Of a stretch of 64,000 nucleotides of DNA, positions 54,821-63,609 are shown piece by piece. A program made the translations under genes and the position numbers. The notes beneath the pieces were generated by a model, which did not search any database, was not told the origin of the DNA, and saw only the letters and a list, made by a program, of their open reading frames with translations. Origin of the DNA: Rhizobium sp. PP-CC-3A-592 (GTDB lineage Bacteria; Pseudomonadota; Alphaproteobacteria; Rhizobiales; Rhizobiaceae). The number at the start of each line of letters is the position of its first letter. Positions within the stretch are counted from its first letter, which is position 1. Location: positions 124,001 through 188,000 of the forward strand of contig NZ_QJSR01000005.1 in the NCBI RefSeq assembly GCF_003217095.1. The letters are read 5' to 3'.

Positions 54821-56386
54821 ATGGCAGCGCAGATTCTCGTGATCGAGGACGATCCGGTCCAGCGGCGGATCCTGACAGGCATGATCGAGCGGCTCGGCCA
54901 TATCGCGCATGTGGCTGAAAACGGTCGCGCGGGGCTTGATGTGCTGCTGCGCCGCGGCGCGCGGATCGATGTCATTCTCCTCGACCTGATGATGCCGGAA
55001 ATGGACGGCCATGCGGTGCTCGCGGCGCTCGCCGAACGCAATATCACCACGCCCGCCATCGTGCAGACCGGGCAGGGCGGTATCGAGACGGTGGTGCTCG
55101 CCATGCAGGCCGGCGCCTTCGATTTCGTGGTGAAGCCGGTGTCGCCGGAGCGGCTGGCGGTGGCCATCGGCAATGCCTTGAAGCAATCCGGTCGGCCAGT
55201 GCGCGGCTCGACCAGCCGGCGCAGCCGTGGCGATGTCGTGCGTTTCGACGATGTGGTTTCCGCCAGCGAAGCGATGATCCGCGTGCTCGATCTCGCCAAG
55301 CGCGCTGCCCAGTCCAGCATTCCCGTGGTGCTCGAAGGCGAATCGGGCGTCGGAAAGGAAATGGTGGCGCGTGCCATTCAGTCCGGCAGCGACCGCGCGG
55401 CCAAGCCGTTCATCACCGTCAATTGCGGCGCGATCCCCGCCAATCTCGTGGAAAGCATCCTTTTCGGCCATGAGAAGGGCGCCTTTACCGGCGCGACCGA
55501 AAAGCATGCCGGCAAGTTCGTCGAGGCGGATGGCGGCACGCTGTTTCTCGACGAGATCGGCGATCTGCCGCTCGCCGTACAGGTCAAGCTCTTGCGTGCC
55601 GTGCAGCAGGGTGAAATCGAGACAGTGGGCGCGCGCCTGCCGCAGAAGGTCGATGTGCGGCTGATTTCGGCCACCAACAAGGACCTGATCACCGAAGTCC
55701 GTGAGGGCCGGTTCCGGGAGGACCTCTATTACCGCCTGAACGTCTTCCCCATCGCCATTCCCGCGCTGCGCCGCCGCAAGGAGGACATTCCGTTGCTGGT
55801 GCGCAACTTCGTGGAGATCTTCTCCAGCGAGCAGCGACTGGCGAAAACGCGCACCGTCAGCCATGGCGCGATGGCTCTGCTGACGGCTTACGATTGGCCG
55901 GGCAATATCCGCGAACTGGAAAGTGCCATCTACCGCGCCGTCGTCATGGCGGAGCATTCCGAACTCGACGTCACGGATTTTCCGCAGTTGGCCGTCACGC
56001 TGCCGGACGGACTGGCGCATGGCGTGATCCCGCATCTCTCGTCCGAGCCCGTGCGCAGCGAGGGCTCGACCGGCGCTCCTTCGTCCTTTGCCGGACTGTC
56101 GCATGCCCGTCCGGCACAGAGCGAACCGCCTGTCTCGCCCTCCGACCGGCGCGCGATGCGGTCGGTGGAGACGGTGACCGATTCGGCCATTCCGAGCATC
56201 GACGCCGGTGGCAATGTGCGAAAGCTGGCCGAGGTCGAGGAGGAGTTGATCCGGTTCGCGCTGAAATTCTATCGCGGGCAGATGAGCCAGGTGGCGCGCA
56301 AACTCGGCATCGGGCGCTCGACGCTTTACCGCAAGCTCAAGGATTATGGGATCGATCCGGACGATCCGTTCTCGGAAGCCGCGTGA
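54821..56386 (+). CDS. Sigma-54-dependent response regulator (NtrC family)
   Basis: Transcription activator of 521 residues. Receiver domain 1-120 with phosphoacceptor Asp55 in LLDLMMPEMDG; AAA+ domain about 140-390 with Walker A GESGVGKE (173-180), GAFTGA loop intact at 220-225 and Walker B LFLDEIGDL (241-249); C-terminal Fis-type helix-turn-helix in QVARKLGIGRSTLYRKLKDY (about 492-511). It should activate RpoN promoters. No sensor kinase is adjacent, so the signal is unknown. ATG at 54821 follows AGGAGG. Confidence 0.93.
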   Translation: MAAQILVIEDDPVQRRILTGMIERLGHIAHVAENGRAGLDVLLRRGARIDVILLDLMMPEMDGHAVLAALAERNITTPAIVQTGQGGIETVVLAMQAGAFDFVVKPVSPERLAVAIGNALKQSGRPVRGSTSRRSRGDVVRFDDVVSASEAMIRVLDLAKRAAQSSIPVVLEGESGVGKEMVARAIQSGSDRAAKPFITVNCGAIPANLVESILFGHEKGAFTGATEKHAGKFVEADGGTLFLDEIGDLPLAVQVKLLRAVQQGEIETVGARLPQKVDVRLISATNKDLITEVREGRFREDLYYRLNVFPIAIPALRRRKEDIPLLVRNFVEIFSSEQRLAKTRTVSHGAMALLTAYDWPGNIRELESAIYRAVVMAEHSELDVTDFPQLAVTLPDGLAHGVIPHLSSEPVRSEGSTGAPSSFAGLSHARPAQSEPPVSPSDRRAMRSVETVTDSAIPSIDAGGNVRKLAEVEEELIRFALKFYRGQMSQVARKLGIGRSTLYRKLKDYGIDPDDPFSEAA

Positions 56387-56451
56387 TTCACGTCCTGTTG
56401 GGACAAGCTTGCCTTACGCTTTCGTCAAAAACATGCGGTGTCGTTTAGACC

Positions 56452-56480
56452 TTGTTAGTGGTCCGTTCACTATATTATAA
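56452..56480 (+). promoter_or_regulatory. Possible promoter of the M15/DUF882 gene
   Basis: TTGTTA (56452-56457) and TTATAA (56475-56480) with a 17-base spacer, in an AT-rich patch unusual for this window, 78 bases before the chosen start. Confidence 0.4.
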
Positions 56481-56557
56481 GGATAAGGGACGACTGTGGC
56501 ATAAATGCCATGCTGTCACCGTATTTGACAGTCAACTGGACAGCCATAGGGAGCGGC

Positions 56558-58588
56558 GTGTCCGTCGACGGGGAAGAAGGTTTGCAGGATTTGTCGGGAA
56601 TGATAACGCCTTTCGGCGCCAAAGTGCGCGACCTTTGCCGCCGTTGGGCCGGCCGCATGCCGCGTCTTCTCGGATCGCTGGTCATTGCCGCCTCCATGGT
56701 GACGCCCGGCGTGGTGCCCGCCGTCGAGGCTGCCGGGCAGACCCGGACGCTCAAGATCTTTTTCATCCATACCCGCGAGAAGGCGGAAATCACCTTCAAG
56801 CGCAATGGCCGCTACGACCCCAAGGGTCTGCAGCAGGTCAATAACATGCTGCGCGACTGGCGCCGCAACGAGCCGACGAAGATGGACCCGCGTCTTCTCG
56901 ACCTGATCTGGGAAGTCTACCAGAAGAGCGGCTCGCGCGATTACATCCACGTCGTCTCCGCCTACCGCTCTCCTGCCACGAACGGCATGCTGCGATCGCG
57001 CACCAAGGGGGTCGCCAAGAAGAGCCAGCACATGCTCGGCAAGGCGATGGATTTCTACCTGCCCGACGTGAAGCTGAAGACGCTGCGCGAAATCGGCATG
57101 AAATTCCAGGTCGGCGGCGTCGGCTACTACCCGACATCCGGTTCGCCCTTCGTCCATATGGATGTCGGCGGCGTGCGTGCCTGGCCGCGCATGAGCCGCG
57201 GCGAACTCGTTCGCCTGTTCCCGGACGGCAAGACCATGCACCTTCCCTCCGACGGCTCGCCGCTTCCCGGCTATGAGCAGGCGGTGGCGGACTACAAGCG
57301 CCGCGTCGGCTCCAGCGCCATCGAAGTGGCCGGTGGCGGGACCAAGGGTGCCGGAGATCGCGACACCAAGCGCGGCGGCAAGAACCTCTTTGCCATGCTG
57401 TTCGGCGGTGGCGGTGATGAGGACGAGGATGCAACGGCGATTGCAAGCGGTGCCCCCGGCGGTTCCGAGAGCGATGATTCCGAAGCGCCTGCCCAGGCAC
57501 CCGCCCGTACCACCAAGCCCGCGACCGCCCCGGTCCAGCAGCCGGTTCTTGCCGGTGTAGAGGGTGCGGACGAAGGCCCCGTTGTCGCCGAACAGACCGT
57601 CAAGGCGCCGGTTCCGCTCGTTCGCCCTGCCTTCCAGGAAGCCGATACGGCCGTCCAGACCGCGCTCGTGGCGCCGCCCAGGAATGCCGCGCAGGATGCT
57701 CTCGCAGCAGCGCTTCCCGATCCGGCGACGGCGACAGGCCCAGCGACCGCAGGCGAGGAATTTGCCGATCTGCGGAGCTACAAGGTTCCCGTGCCGATGG
57801 CGCGCCAGACCGATCCGCAGGGTAGCGAGGCCTTGCTTGCCAGTGCCGACCCGAATGCGATGAACGAGGATTCCGAGGTTCTTGGCTTCGTGCCCGTACC
57901 CGCCCTTCGTCCGGCTGGTGAAGCTGCCCTGATGGCTGTCGCCCAGGCCGACGTCTCCGGCGCAACGGCCGGCATGGCTGCACAGCCGCTGCCGGTACCG
58001 ACGACGACGGCCCCGGCTGTGATCGCGACTGCACAGGCCCCTGTCGATACCGCGGCGGAAGCCGGTGCCAAGGTTGCCCTTGCGGCCCCGACCGTCGCCA
58101 CTATCCCCGCTGCGCGACCGGAAGCCGTTGCCACGGCGCAGACGCCGCCGGCCGTTCCGGCCCATGACCCGACCCGCATCGCTGCGGCACCGGTTCGCCC
58201 GGTCAACCCGCCGGTCGAGCTTGCGTCCTACGCGCCGGCGCCGTCGTCCGCGCCGCGTGATCCGTTCGGCAGTGCCTTCGATGTGCCCGCCGAGGTGCCG
58301 ACCAAGGCTGCCCGTCCGAAGAAGGTTCAGGCCGATGCCGCGCATCGCACCTCCGTGCGCACGGAGCCGAAGCTGACGCAGAAGATCATCGCGGAATGGG
58401 CGCTCTCGACCAGCCGCATGGCGACATTGTCGAAACCGGTGAAGGCGCCGCGCTTCGTCTCTAGCTCGCTACGTGCCTCACCGACGACGGTCTACTCCGC
58501 CGGTTTCACCAACCGTCCAGCCGTGGCCGATACGGCAAAGTTCAGCGGCACAGCCGTCAACTTCATGGAAGTTCAGCGCTTCAACTGA
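56558..58588 (+). CDS. DUF882 peptidase M15-like secreted protein
   Basis: Protein of about 676 residues. Signal-like segment about 35-60 (LLGSLVIAASMVTPGVVPA). The domain (about 62-230) has the zinc peptidase M15 motifs SAYRSPATN, SQHMLGKAMDFYL and FVHMDVGGVRAWPR, with ligands His, Asp and His in order, so it may trim peptidoglycan crosslinks. The rest is low-complexity Ala/Pro/Val with little structure. GTG at 56558 is chosen for its AGGGAG five bases upstream; ATG 56510 would add 16 residues without ribosome site, and ATG 56600 is another option. A strong terminator follows 47 bases on. Confidence 0.82.
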   Translation: MSVDGEEGLQDLSGMITPFGAKVRDLCRRWAGRMPRLLGSLVIAASMVTPGVVPAVEAAGQTRTLKIFFIHTREKAEITFKRNGRYDPKGLQQVNNMLRDWRRNEPTKMDPRLLDLIWEVYQKSGSRDYIHVVSAYRSPATNGMLRSRTKGVAKKSQHMLGKAMDFYLPDVKLKTLREIGMKFQVGGVGYYPTSGSPFVHMDVGGVRAWPRMSRGELVRLFPDGKTMHLPSDGSPLPGYEQAVADYKRRVGSSAIEVAGGGTKGAGDRDTKRGGKNLFAMLFGGGGDEDEDATAIASGAPGGSESDDSEAPAQAPARTTKPATAPVQQPVLAGVEGADEGPVVAEQTVKAPVPLVRPAFQEADTAVQTALVAPPRNAAQDALAAALPDPATATGPATAGEEFADLRSYKVPVPMARQTDPQGSEALLASADPNAMNEDSEVLGFVPVPALRPAGEAALMAVAQADVSGATAGMAAQPLPVPTTTAPAVIATAQAPVDTAAEAGAKVALAAPTVATIPAARPEAVATAQTPPAVPAHDPTRIAAAPVRPVNPPVELASYAPAPSSAPRDPFGSAFDVPAEVPTKAARPKKVQADAAHRTSVRTEPKLTQKIIAEWALSTSRMATLSKPVKAPRFVSSSLRASPTTVYSAGFTNRPAVADTAKFSGTAVNFMEVQRFN

Positions 58589-58635
58589 CGGTAGCGGTAT
58601 TTGAGGTGGAACCTTGGGTATTCTCGCTCCCCGAC

Positions 58636-58670
58636 ACAAAAATGCCCCTGAAAACATGGGGCATTTTTGT
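58636..58670. terminator. Bidirectional terminator after the M15 gene
   Basis: A perfect 13-base stem ACAAAAATGCCCC with GGGGCATTTTTGT (58636-58648, 58658-58670); the arms themselves give T-runs on both strands. Confidence 0.88.
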
Positions 58671-58726
58671 CTCTATACGGTAAATCCCCTAAAAATAGAT
58701 CTTTTGGTTGTAAACTCGGGCGAAAT

Positions 58727-58758
58727 TTGACACCGTCTCACCAGACTTACAGTAAGTC
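58727..58758 (+). promoter_or_regulatory. Promoter and perfect dyad upstream of the LuxR-type gene
   Basis: TTGACA (58727-58732) with a 17-base spacer and CAGTAA (58750-58755) may be the promoter. A perfect dyad GACTTAC-A-GTAAGTC (58744-58758) covers the minus-10, 18 bases before the ATG. It could be an operator for autoregulation. Confidence 0.5.
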
Positions 58759-58776
58759 GGCATTCGGAGTCCGGTC

Positions 58777-59505
58777 ATGGCCACCAAGGCACACTCATCG
58801 CTCTCCCCATTCAGCCCGGAATGGCGCGATCTGAATTCCGTTCCTCGGCATCGCTATTTCACGTCGAATCCCGTGGTCGATCGCCTCAGGCGTGCCGTGC
58901 CGTTTGATCATATCGTGATCAGCGGGCTCGACCTGGAGGGGTATCATTTCGGACGTGGGGTGTCCGTGGATACCGATCTGCCGCCGGCCTATGTCGAGAC
59001 CTATGCGCGCGAGCGGCTCTATGAGATCGATCCTTTCGTCGAGGCCGCGCTTTCGGGAAAGGTCGTGATCGAGGCCGAGGTCTTTGCGGAGACGCCGAGG
59101 CCTGCCCTTCTGGAGCGTGTGACATCGACCTTCAACGTTCACAATCGAACGCTCGTGCCGGTCATGCGCAGTTCTGTGGTCTACGGTGCCGTCACCTTTA
59201 TGCGGGAGATGCCGTTCGACAGCGAGGAACTCGCGTTCCTCACCCTGATCGCGCCCTCCCTGCATGCAGAGGTCACGCGGCCGCTGATGGAGCGCTTTGC
59301 CGTTTCGCATCTGCGCTTGTCGCGCGGTGAGGTCGCCTGTCTGAAGCAGGCGAGCCATGGCCTGACCAGCGAGGGCATCGCGCGGGCGACGGGCTACCAG
59401 AACGATACGGTGAACAGCTACATCAAGTCGGCCATCAAGAAGCTCGGGGCCGCGAACCGCACCCACGCCATCGCCGATGCCATCCGGCGAAACCTCATCC
59501 ATTGA
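58777..59505 (+). CDS. LuxR-family transcriptional regulator, solo type
   Basis: Protein of 242 residues with an N-terminal autoinducer-binding-like domain (about 30-165) and a C-terminal LuxR helix-turn-helix (about 178-240; LSRGEVACLKQASHGLTSEG). Asp85-Pro86 in LYEIDPFV match the conserved Asp-Pro of acyl-homoserine lactone receptors, but the usual tryptophans of the ligand pocket are not evident, so the ligand may differ. No luxI gene is nearby. ATG at 58777 follows GGAG. Possible autoregulation through the dyad. Confidence 0.85.
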   Translation: MATKAHSSLSPFSPEWRDLNSVPRHRYFTSNPVVDRLRRAVPFDHIVISGLDLEGYHFGRGVSVDTDLPPAYVETYARERLYEIDPFVEAALSGKVVIEAEVFAETPRPALLERVTSTFNVHNRTLVPVMRSSVVYGAVTFMREMPFDSEELAFLTLIAPSLHAEVTRPLMERFAVSHLRLSRGEVACLKQASHGLTSEGIARATGYQNDTVNSYIKSAIKKLGAANRTHAIADAIRRNLIH

Positions 59506-59536
59506 ACCTGTAGCACCGGCGCTCGCCTTCAAACGC

Positions 59537-59569
59537 AAAACGCCGCCCGTCGATCAGACGCGCGGCGTT
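59537..59569 (-). terminator. Terminator of gapR
   Basis: AACGCCGC and GCGGCGTT (59539-59546, 59562-59569) form the stem; on the minus strand it is followed by TTTTGCGTTT. It is 30 bases after the gapR stop. Confidence 0.8.
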
Positions 59570-59598
59570 GATGCTGCCTGCGGATGACCGCAGCTGGA

Positions 59599-59865
59599 CT
59601 ACTCCATGCCGAGAGCGGCCATGTAGGTCTGGAGGATCGTTTCCTCCTCGATGCGCTCGTTCGCATCCTTCTTGCGCAGGCGAATGATCGTGCGGATCGC
59701 CTTGGTGTCGTAGCCACGGCTCTTGGCCTCACCCATGACGTCCTTGATGTCGTCTGCAATCGCAGCCTTCTCTTCTTCCAGGCGCTCGATACGCTCGATG
59801 AACTGGCGAAGCTCGGCAGCGGCGACGTTTTCCACGCCCGTTTCCGGGATTGTTCTCTCGTCCAT
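59599..59865 (-). CDS. gapR: GapR-family DNA-binding protein (DUF2312)
   Basis: Nucleoid-associated protein of 88 residues, all helical, with charged coiled-coil [19 protein letters not shown] and the conserved [20 protein letters not shown]. In Caulobacter GapR binds overtwisted DNA ahead of replication and transcription and is needed for growth. ATG at 59865 has CAGGA directly upstream and AAAGGA a few bases earlier. Single-gene unit with own terminator. Confidence 0.93.
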   Translation of the reverse strand: MDERTIPETGVENVAAAELRQFIERIERLEEEKAAIADDIKDVMGEAKSRGYDTKAIRTIIRLRKKDANERIEEETILQTYMAALGME

Positions 59866-60064
59866 TCCTGTTGTCCTTTTCGTTCAGGCTGTTTGATTGA
59901 GCATACGCCTCGCCGTCCGGCCTGGGAGGGCAAAGACGGGATGCGGGAATTTCGGAGGCTTTCGGGCCTCATGCCCGGCTGGGCCGTCACGTGCCGTGAA
60001 GCGGCGTCGAGGTCAAGTCACTTTGCGCAAAGATTGCCGCGCGCCGCTGCCGCCTGCACCGTGC

Positions 60065-60388
60065 TCACGCCTTCGGGCGGTTGATCTCGAAGGCCGCCTG
60101 CTTGTTGGCGCTCGCTTCGCGCTGGTGCTTCTCGCGCCATTCGTCATAGGGCATGCCGTAGACGATCTCGCGGGATTGCTCCTTGCTCAACGGCTGTCCA
60201 CTCGCCTCGGCCGCATCGCGATACCAGTTGGACAGGCAGTTCCGGCAGAAGCCGGCAAGGTTCATAAGGTCGATGTTCTGCACGTCGCTGCGCTCGCCGA
60301 GATGGGCCAGCAGGCGGCGGAAGGCGGCGGCCTCGAATTCGGTTCGCTGTTCCGGTGAGAGTTCGGGCATCGGGCTTGTGTCGGGCAT
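60065..60388 (-). CDS. DUF1244-family protein
   Basis: Small cytoplasmic protein of 107 residues. The DUF1244 core is AAFRRLLAHLGERSDVQNID followed by MNLAGFCRNCLSNWYRDAA with its CRNC pair. Function unknown. ATG at 60388 gives a seven-base spacing to AAAGGAC; the ATG six bases upstream overlaps that site. Neighbours gapR and the N-formylglutamate amidohydrolase-like gene are on the same strand with gaps of 199 and 52 bases. Confidence 0.88.
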   Translation of the reverse strand: MPDTSPMPELSPEQRTEFEAAAFRRLLAHLGERSDVQNIDLMNLAGFCRNCLSNWYRDAAEASGQPLSKEQSREIVYGMPYDEWREKHQREASANKQAAFEINRPKA

Positions 60389-60440
60389 GGGCATGTCCTT
60401 TCGGTCGGCGGAGCGGGCAGGGCGCTCCCAATGCGAAGTG

Positions 60441-61235
60441 TTACGCGGCGTAAGGCCCCGTGCGGGAGGGGTGTCGCTCCGCGCGGTGCAGGTCGGCGCG
60501 GGCGTTTAGCCGCTCGAAGATCGGCGCCAGACGGTCGATCCAGGCGGCGACGCCTTCTGGCGTGCCGATCTCGTCCTGGCGCACCTCGATCAGCGCATGC
60601 GGCATGCCGGTTTCCATGCAGTGGCGGTAGAGCGTGTCACCGCGCAGGGCGCCGTCATAGGGCTCGTTGTCGCCGACCACGACATCGCCGGGTTCGCGCA
60701 GCGCTGCGAGAAGCGGCAGCACGGCGCGCGCGTCGGTGTCCCAGAGCACGGTGACATGCCAGGGGCGGGGTTCGCCCTTCCAGGCCGGGGTGAACGAGTG
60801 GAGCGACAGGATGAGCGGCGTGCTGCCGCTTGCCTGGGCAACCTCGGCGATGGTGTCGGCCACGGCCCGGTGATAGGGGCGATGGTAGCCCTCCAGGCGC
60901 GCCTCGGCTTCTGCCTCCGATAAAGGATGATTGCCGGCGATGATCGCGCCGTCGGAAATCTTCATGATCAGGGTCGGATCGTCCTCGCCGCGGTTCGGGT
61001 CGATCAGCAGGCGGGAATAGCGGCTCATCACGGCGGGCACGTTGAGACGCGTGGCCAATCCCCGGATCAGAGGCTCCACGCCGATGTCGTAGGCGATGTG
61101 CCGGGCAAAGGCGCTTTCGGCCAAGCCAAGCGTGCCGTAACGGGGTGGCAGCCGGTTGGTCGCGTGGTCGCCGAGCAGCACGAGCCCACGACCCATATCG
61201 CCTCTGATGATCTCGAACGGCGCCTCGTCGGCCAT
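60441..61235 (-). CDS. N-formylglutamate amidohydrolase-family protein (second copy)
   Basis: Protein of 264 residues, related to but clearly distinct from the 22435-23319 gene. It has LVLLGDHATNRLPPRYG, RYSRLLIDPNRGEDDPTLI, GYHRPYHRAV, LSLHSFTPAWKG and ALIEVRQDEI, with the metal-binding His and Asp residues in place. The substrate may differ from N-formylglutamate. ATG at 61235 follows AGAGG by nine bases; a TTG at 61244 is less likely. It is upstream of the DUF1244 and gapR genes on the same strand. Confidence 0.85.
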   Translation of the reverse strand: MADEAPFEIIRGDMGRGLVLLGDHATNRLPPRYGTLGLAESAFARHIAYDIGVEPLIRGLATRLNVPAVMSRYSRLLIDPNRGEDDPTLIMKISDGAIIAGNHPLSEAEAEARLEGYHRPYHRAVADTIAEVAQASGSTPLILSLHSFTPAWKGEPRPWHVTVLWDTDARAVLPLLAALREPGDVVVGDNEPYDGALRGDTLYRHCMETGMPHALIEVRQDEIGTPEGVAAWIDRLAPIFERLNARADLHRAERHPSRTGPYAA

Positions 61236-61313
61236 GGGGTTCAACCTCTTTGCATGCCTTTACAATTTTGATGACATGCCGAAAAGGCGATCGCAAGGCA
61301 GGCGCATCGACGC

Positions 61314-61355
61314 TAGAGCGCCGCGCGTCATTCATGACGCGCCAAGGTCGCTCTA
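61314..61355. repeat. Palindromic intergenic element
   Basis: Outer arms TAGAGCG and CGCTCTA enclose a perfect inner palindrome GCGCGTCAT-TC-ATGACGCGC (61323-61342). It resembles the short palindromic elements scattered through Rhizobiales genomes; only one copy is in this window. Confidence 0.7.
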
Positions 61356-61382
61356 ACACTTTACAATTTTTGCGCAATTTAA

Positions 61383-61408
61383 TCATTAAACCGATCTTGG
61401 TTTAATGA
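61383..61408. promoter_or_regulatory. AT-rich perfect dyad upstream of DUF1036-pyk
   Basis: TCATTAAACC (61383-61392) and GGTTTAATGA (61399-61408) are perfectly complementary with six bases between. The size and position suit an operator for a dimeric regulator of the DUF1036-pyk unit, perhaps a carbon-metabolism repressor; identity unknown. Confidence 0.5.
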
Positions 61409-61564
61409 ATTATGCAGGAGGCCGTGCCTGCCCGGAAAAAGCCGGAAATGAGGCCTTACACCTCCGTTGACTTTCGCCCCGCACCGTCGCAAGAAAGTGC
61501 CTCGACAAAATGCAATGGAGCACCATTGGAAACCGTGTCTCGACATCTTCTCTCCCCGTCGAAC

Positions 61565-62008
61565 ATGCGTCGCTTGTCTCTCGGTGGATTGACTGTCTTC
61601 GCGCTCGCGCTCGCCTCCCCCCTTGTGGCAACGGAGGCGCGCGCCGAATTTCGCGTCTGCAACGGTACGCAGAACCTCGTCGGGGTGGCCATCGGCTACC
61701 GCGCCAAGGAAGGCTGGATCACCGAGGGTTGGTGGCAGGTACCTGCCACCACCTGCGCGACGCTGATCGAGGGCGAACTGCAATCCCGCTACTATTATCT
61801 CTACGCCGAGGATGCGGCGCGTGGTGGCCGGTGGACAGGCAACGTCAACATGTGCGCCGCTGAAAACGAGTTCAAGATCGTCGGCGTGCAGGACTGTTTT
61901 GCGCGCGGTTTCCAGCGCATGGGCTTCAAGGAATACGACACGGGACGCCAAGGCAGCTGGATGGTTCAGCTTTCCGATACGCCCGGGACTCAAGAAGGCC
62001 AGAATTGA
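61565..62008 (+). CDS. DUF1036-family secreted protein
   Basis: Protein of 147 residues with a signal peptide (RRLSLGGLTVFALALASPL, cleavage near ARA) and a DUF1036 domain: FRVCNGTQNLVGVAIGYR, GWITEGWWQVPATTC, RYYYLYAED, and FKIVGVQDCFARGF, with four conserved-looking cysteines for periplasmic disulfides. Function unknown. ATG at 61565 has no good ribosome site; GTG at 61538 with GGAAACC is an alternative. Its TGA overlaps the pyk ATG by one base, so the two are coupled. Confidence 0.85.
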   Translation: MRRLSLGGLTVFALALASPLVATEARAEFRVCNGTQNLVGVAIGYRAKEGWITEGWWQVPATTCATLIEGELQSRYYYLYAEDAARGGRWTGNVNMCAAENEFKIVGVQDCFARGFQRMGFKEYDTGRQGSWMVQLSDTPGTQEGQN

Positions 62009-63447
62009 TGAGACGGAATAGAAAAGCCAAAATCCTTGCGACGCTGGGACCGGCGTCGAACGAAGAGGCGATGATCCAGAAGCTGCACGAGGCCGGTGCG
62101 GATCTCTTCCGCATCAATATGAGCCATGCCAGCCACGACATGATGCGCACGCTCATCGAGCGCATCCGCTCCGTCGAGGCCCGTTGCGGCCGCCCCATCG
62201 GCATTCTCGCCGACCTTCAGGGCCCGAAGCTTCGTGTCGGCAAGTTCGTCGATAGCAAGGTTGACCTCGTTCCCGGCCAGACCTTCACGCTCGACGACAA
62301 CGAGGCGCTCGGCGACAAGACCCGCGTCTTCCTGCCGCATCCCGAAATTCTCGAAGCGGTCAAGGCCGGCGACCGGTTGCTGATCGATGACGGCAAGCTG
62401 CACCTGCGCGCCGAAAGCGCCGACGGCAAGAGCATCGTCTGTACCGTCGTGTCCGGCACCAAGATTTCCGACCGCAAGGGCGTCAGTCTGCCCGATACGC
62501 TGCTCGGCGTCGGCGTCCTGACCGATAAGGACCGCGCCGACCTCGATGCCGTGCTTGCCACGAATGAAGTCGACTGGGTGGCGCTCTCCTTCGTCCAGCG
62601 TCCCGAAGATCTGATCGAGGTCCGCAAGATCTCCGGCGGCCGCGTCGGCCTGATGTCGAAGATCGAAAAGCCGCAGGCGATCGAACGGATCGACGAAATC
62701 ATCGAGCTTTCGGATGCGCTGATGGTTGCCCGCGGCGATCTCGGTGTCGAAATGCCGCTTGAGGCCGTTCCCGGCCTGCAGAAGCAGCTCATCCGCGCCT
62801 GCCGCCGCGCCGGCAAGCCGGTCGTCGTCGCCACGCAGATGCTGGAATCGATGATCTCGGCACCGGTCCCGACCCGCGCCGAAGTCTCCGACGTCGCCAC
62901 CGCCGTGTTCGAAGGTGCCGATGCCGTCATGCTGTCGGCCGAATCCGCCTCCGGCGATTACCCGGTCGAGGCCGTCGCGACCATGTCGTCGATCGCCAGC
63001 AAGGTCGAAACCGACCCGCATTATTCCGGTATCATCTACGCCCAGCGCACGCCGCCGGAAGCCACGGGTGCGGACGCCATTTCGCTTGCCGCGCACCAGA
63101 TCGCCGAAACGCTGAAGCTGTCGGCCATCGTCTGCTACACGTCTTCGGGCAATACCGGCCTGCGCACGGCGCGCGAGCGTCCGCAGGTGCCGATCCTTGC
63201 TCTCTCGCCCGTCATCCAGACGGCGCGCCGGCTCTCGGTGGTCTGGGGCATGCACTGCGTCGTCACCAGCGATGCGACCGACCTTGACGACATGGTCAAC
63301 CGCGCCTGCCGCATTGTCGCTTCGGAAGGCCTTGCCAATCCGGGCGACCGCATCATCATCTCGGCCGGTGTTCCGCTCGGCACGCCCGGCGCCACCAACA
63401 TGCTGCGCATCGCCTATATCAGCGAAGACGGCGCCGGCGGCGTCTAA
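62008..63447 (+). CDS. pykA: Pyruvate kinase
   Basis: Transfers phosphate from phosphoenolpyruvate to ADP, the last step of glycolysis; 479 residues. Signatures: KILATLGPAS (8-17), RINMSHAS, ILADLQGPKLRVG, catalytic lysine in LMSKIEKPQAI, DALMVARGDLGVE and KPVVVATQMLESM with PTRAEVSDVA. The C-terminal domain is complete. ATG at 62008 overlaps the DUF1036 stop (TGATG) and has GAAGG upstream; the TTG at 62005 is not used. Confidence 0.96.
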   Translation: MRRNRKAKILATLGPASNEEAMIQKLHEAGADLFRINMSHASHDMMRTLIERIRSVEARCGRPIGILADLQGPKLRVGKFVDSKVDLVPGQTFTLDDNEALGDKTRVFLPHPEILEAVKAGDRLLIDDGKLHLRAESADGKSIVCTVVSGTKISDRKGVSLPDTLLGVGVLTDKDRADLDAVLATNEVDWVALSFVQRPEDLIEVRKISGGRVGLMSKIEKPQAIERIDEIIELSDALMVARGDLGVEMPLEAVPGLQKQLIRACRRAGKPVVVATQMLESMISAPVPTRAEVSDVATAVFEGADAVMLSAESASGDYPVEAVATMSSIASKVETDPHYSGIIYAQRTPPEATGADAISLAAHQIAETLKLSAIVCYTSSGNTGLRTARERPQVPILALSPVIQTARRLSVVWGMHCVVTSDATDLDDMVNRACRIVASEGLANPGDRIIISAGVPLGTPGATNMLRIAYISEDGAGGV

Positions 63448-63568
63448 GCGTTAGAGTTTGTCAGGGATAAGGGAAATCCGGTTATCCAGAAGAGATAAAC
63501 GACGACAAAGGAATCCAGAGTCTGGCTGGTTCAGAATGAACCCGACAGACTGTGGAGTATCCAACAGC

Positions 63569-63604
63569 AAAACGCCGCGTTCCCTCATGGGGACGCGGCG
63601 TTTT
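63569..63604. terminator. Bidirectional terminator between pyk and the hydrolase gene
   Basis: AAAACGCCGCGT pairs with ACGCGGCGTTTT across 63569-63604, with an inner CCC/GGG and a TCAT loop; both strands end in a T-run. It separates convergent genes. Confidence 0.87.
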
Positions 63605-63609
63605 CGCGT

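Larger units (their letters stand above)
61236..61564. other. Intergenic region upstream of the DUF1036-pyk unit
   Basis: The divergent gap holds a 42-base palindromic repeat (61314-61355) and an AT-rich dyad (61383-61408). The start of the DUF1036 gene is uncertain within its right part. Confidence 0.5.
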
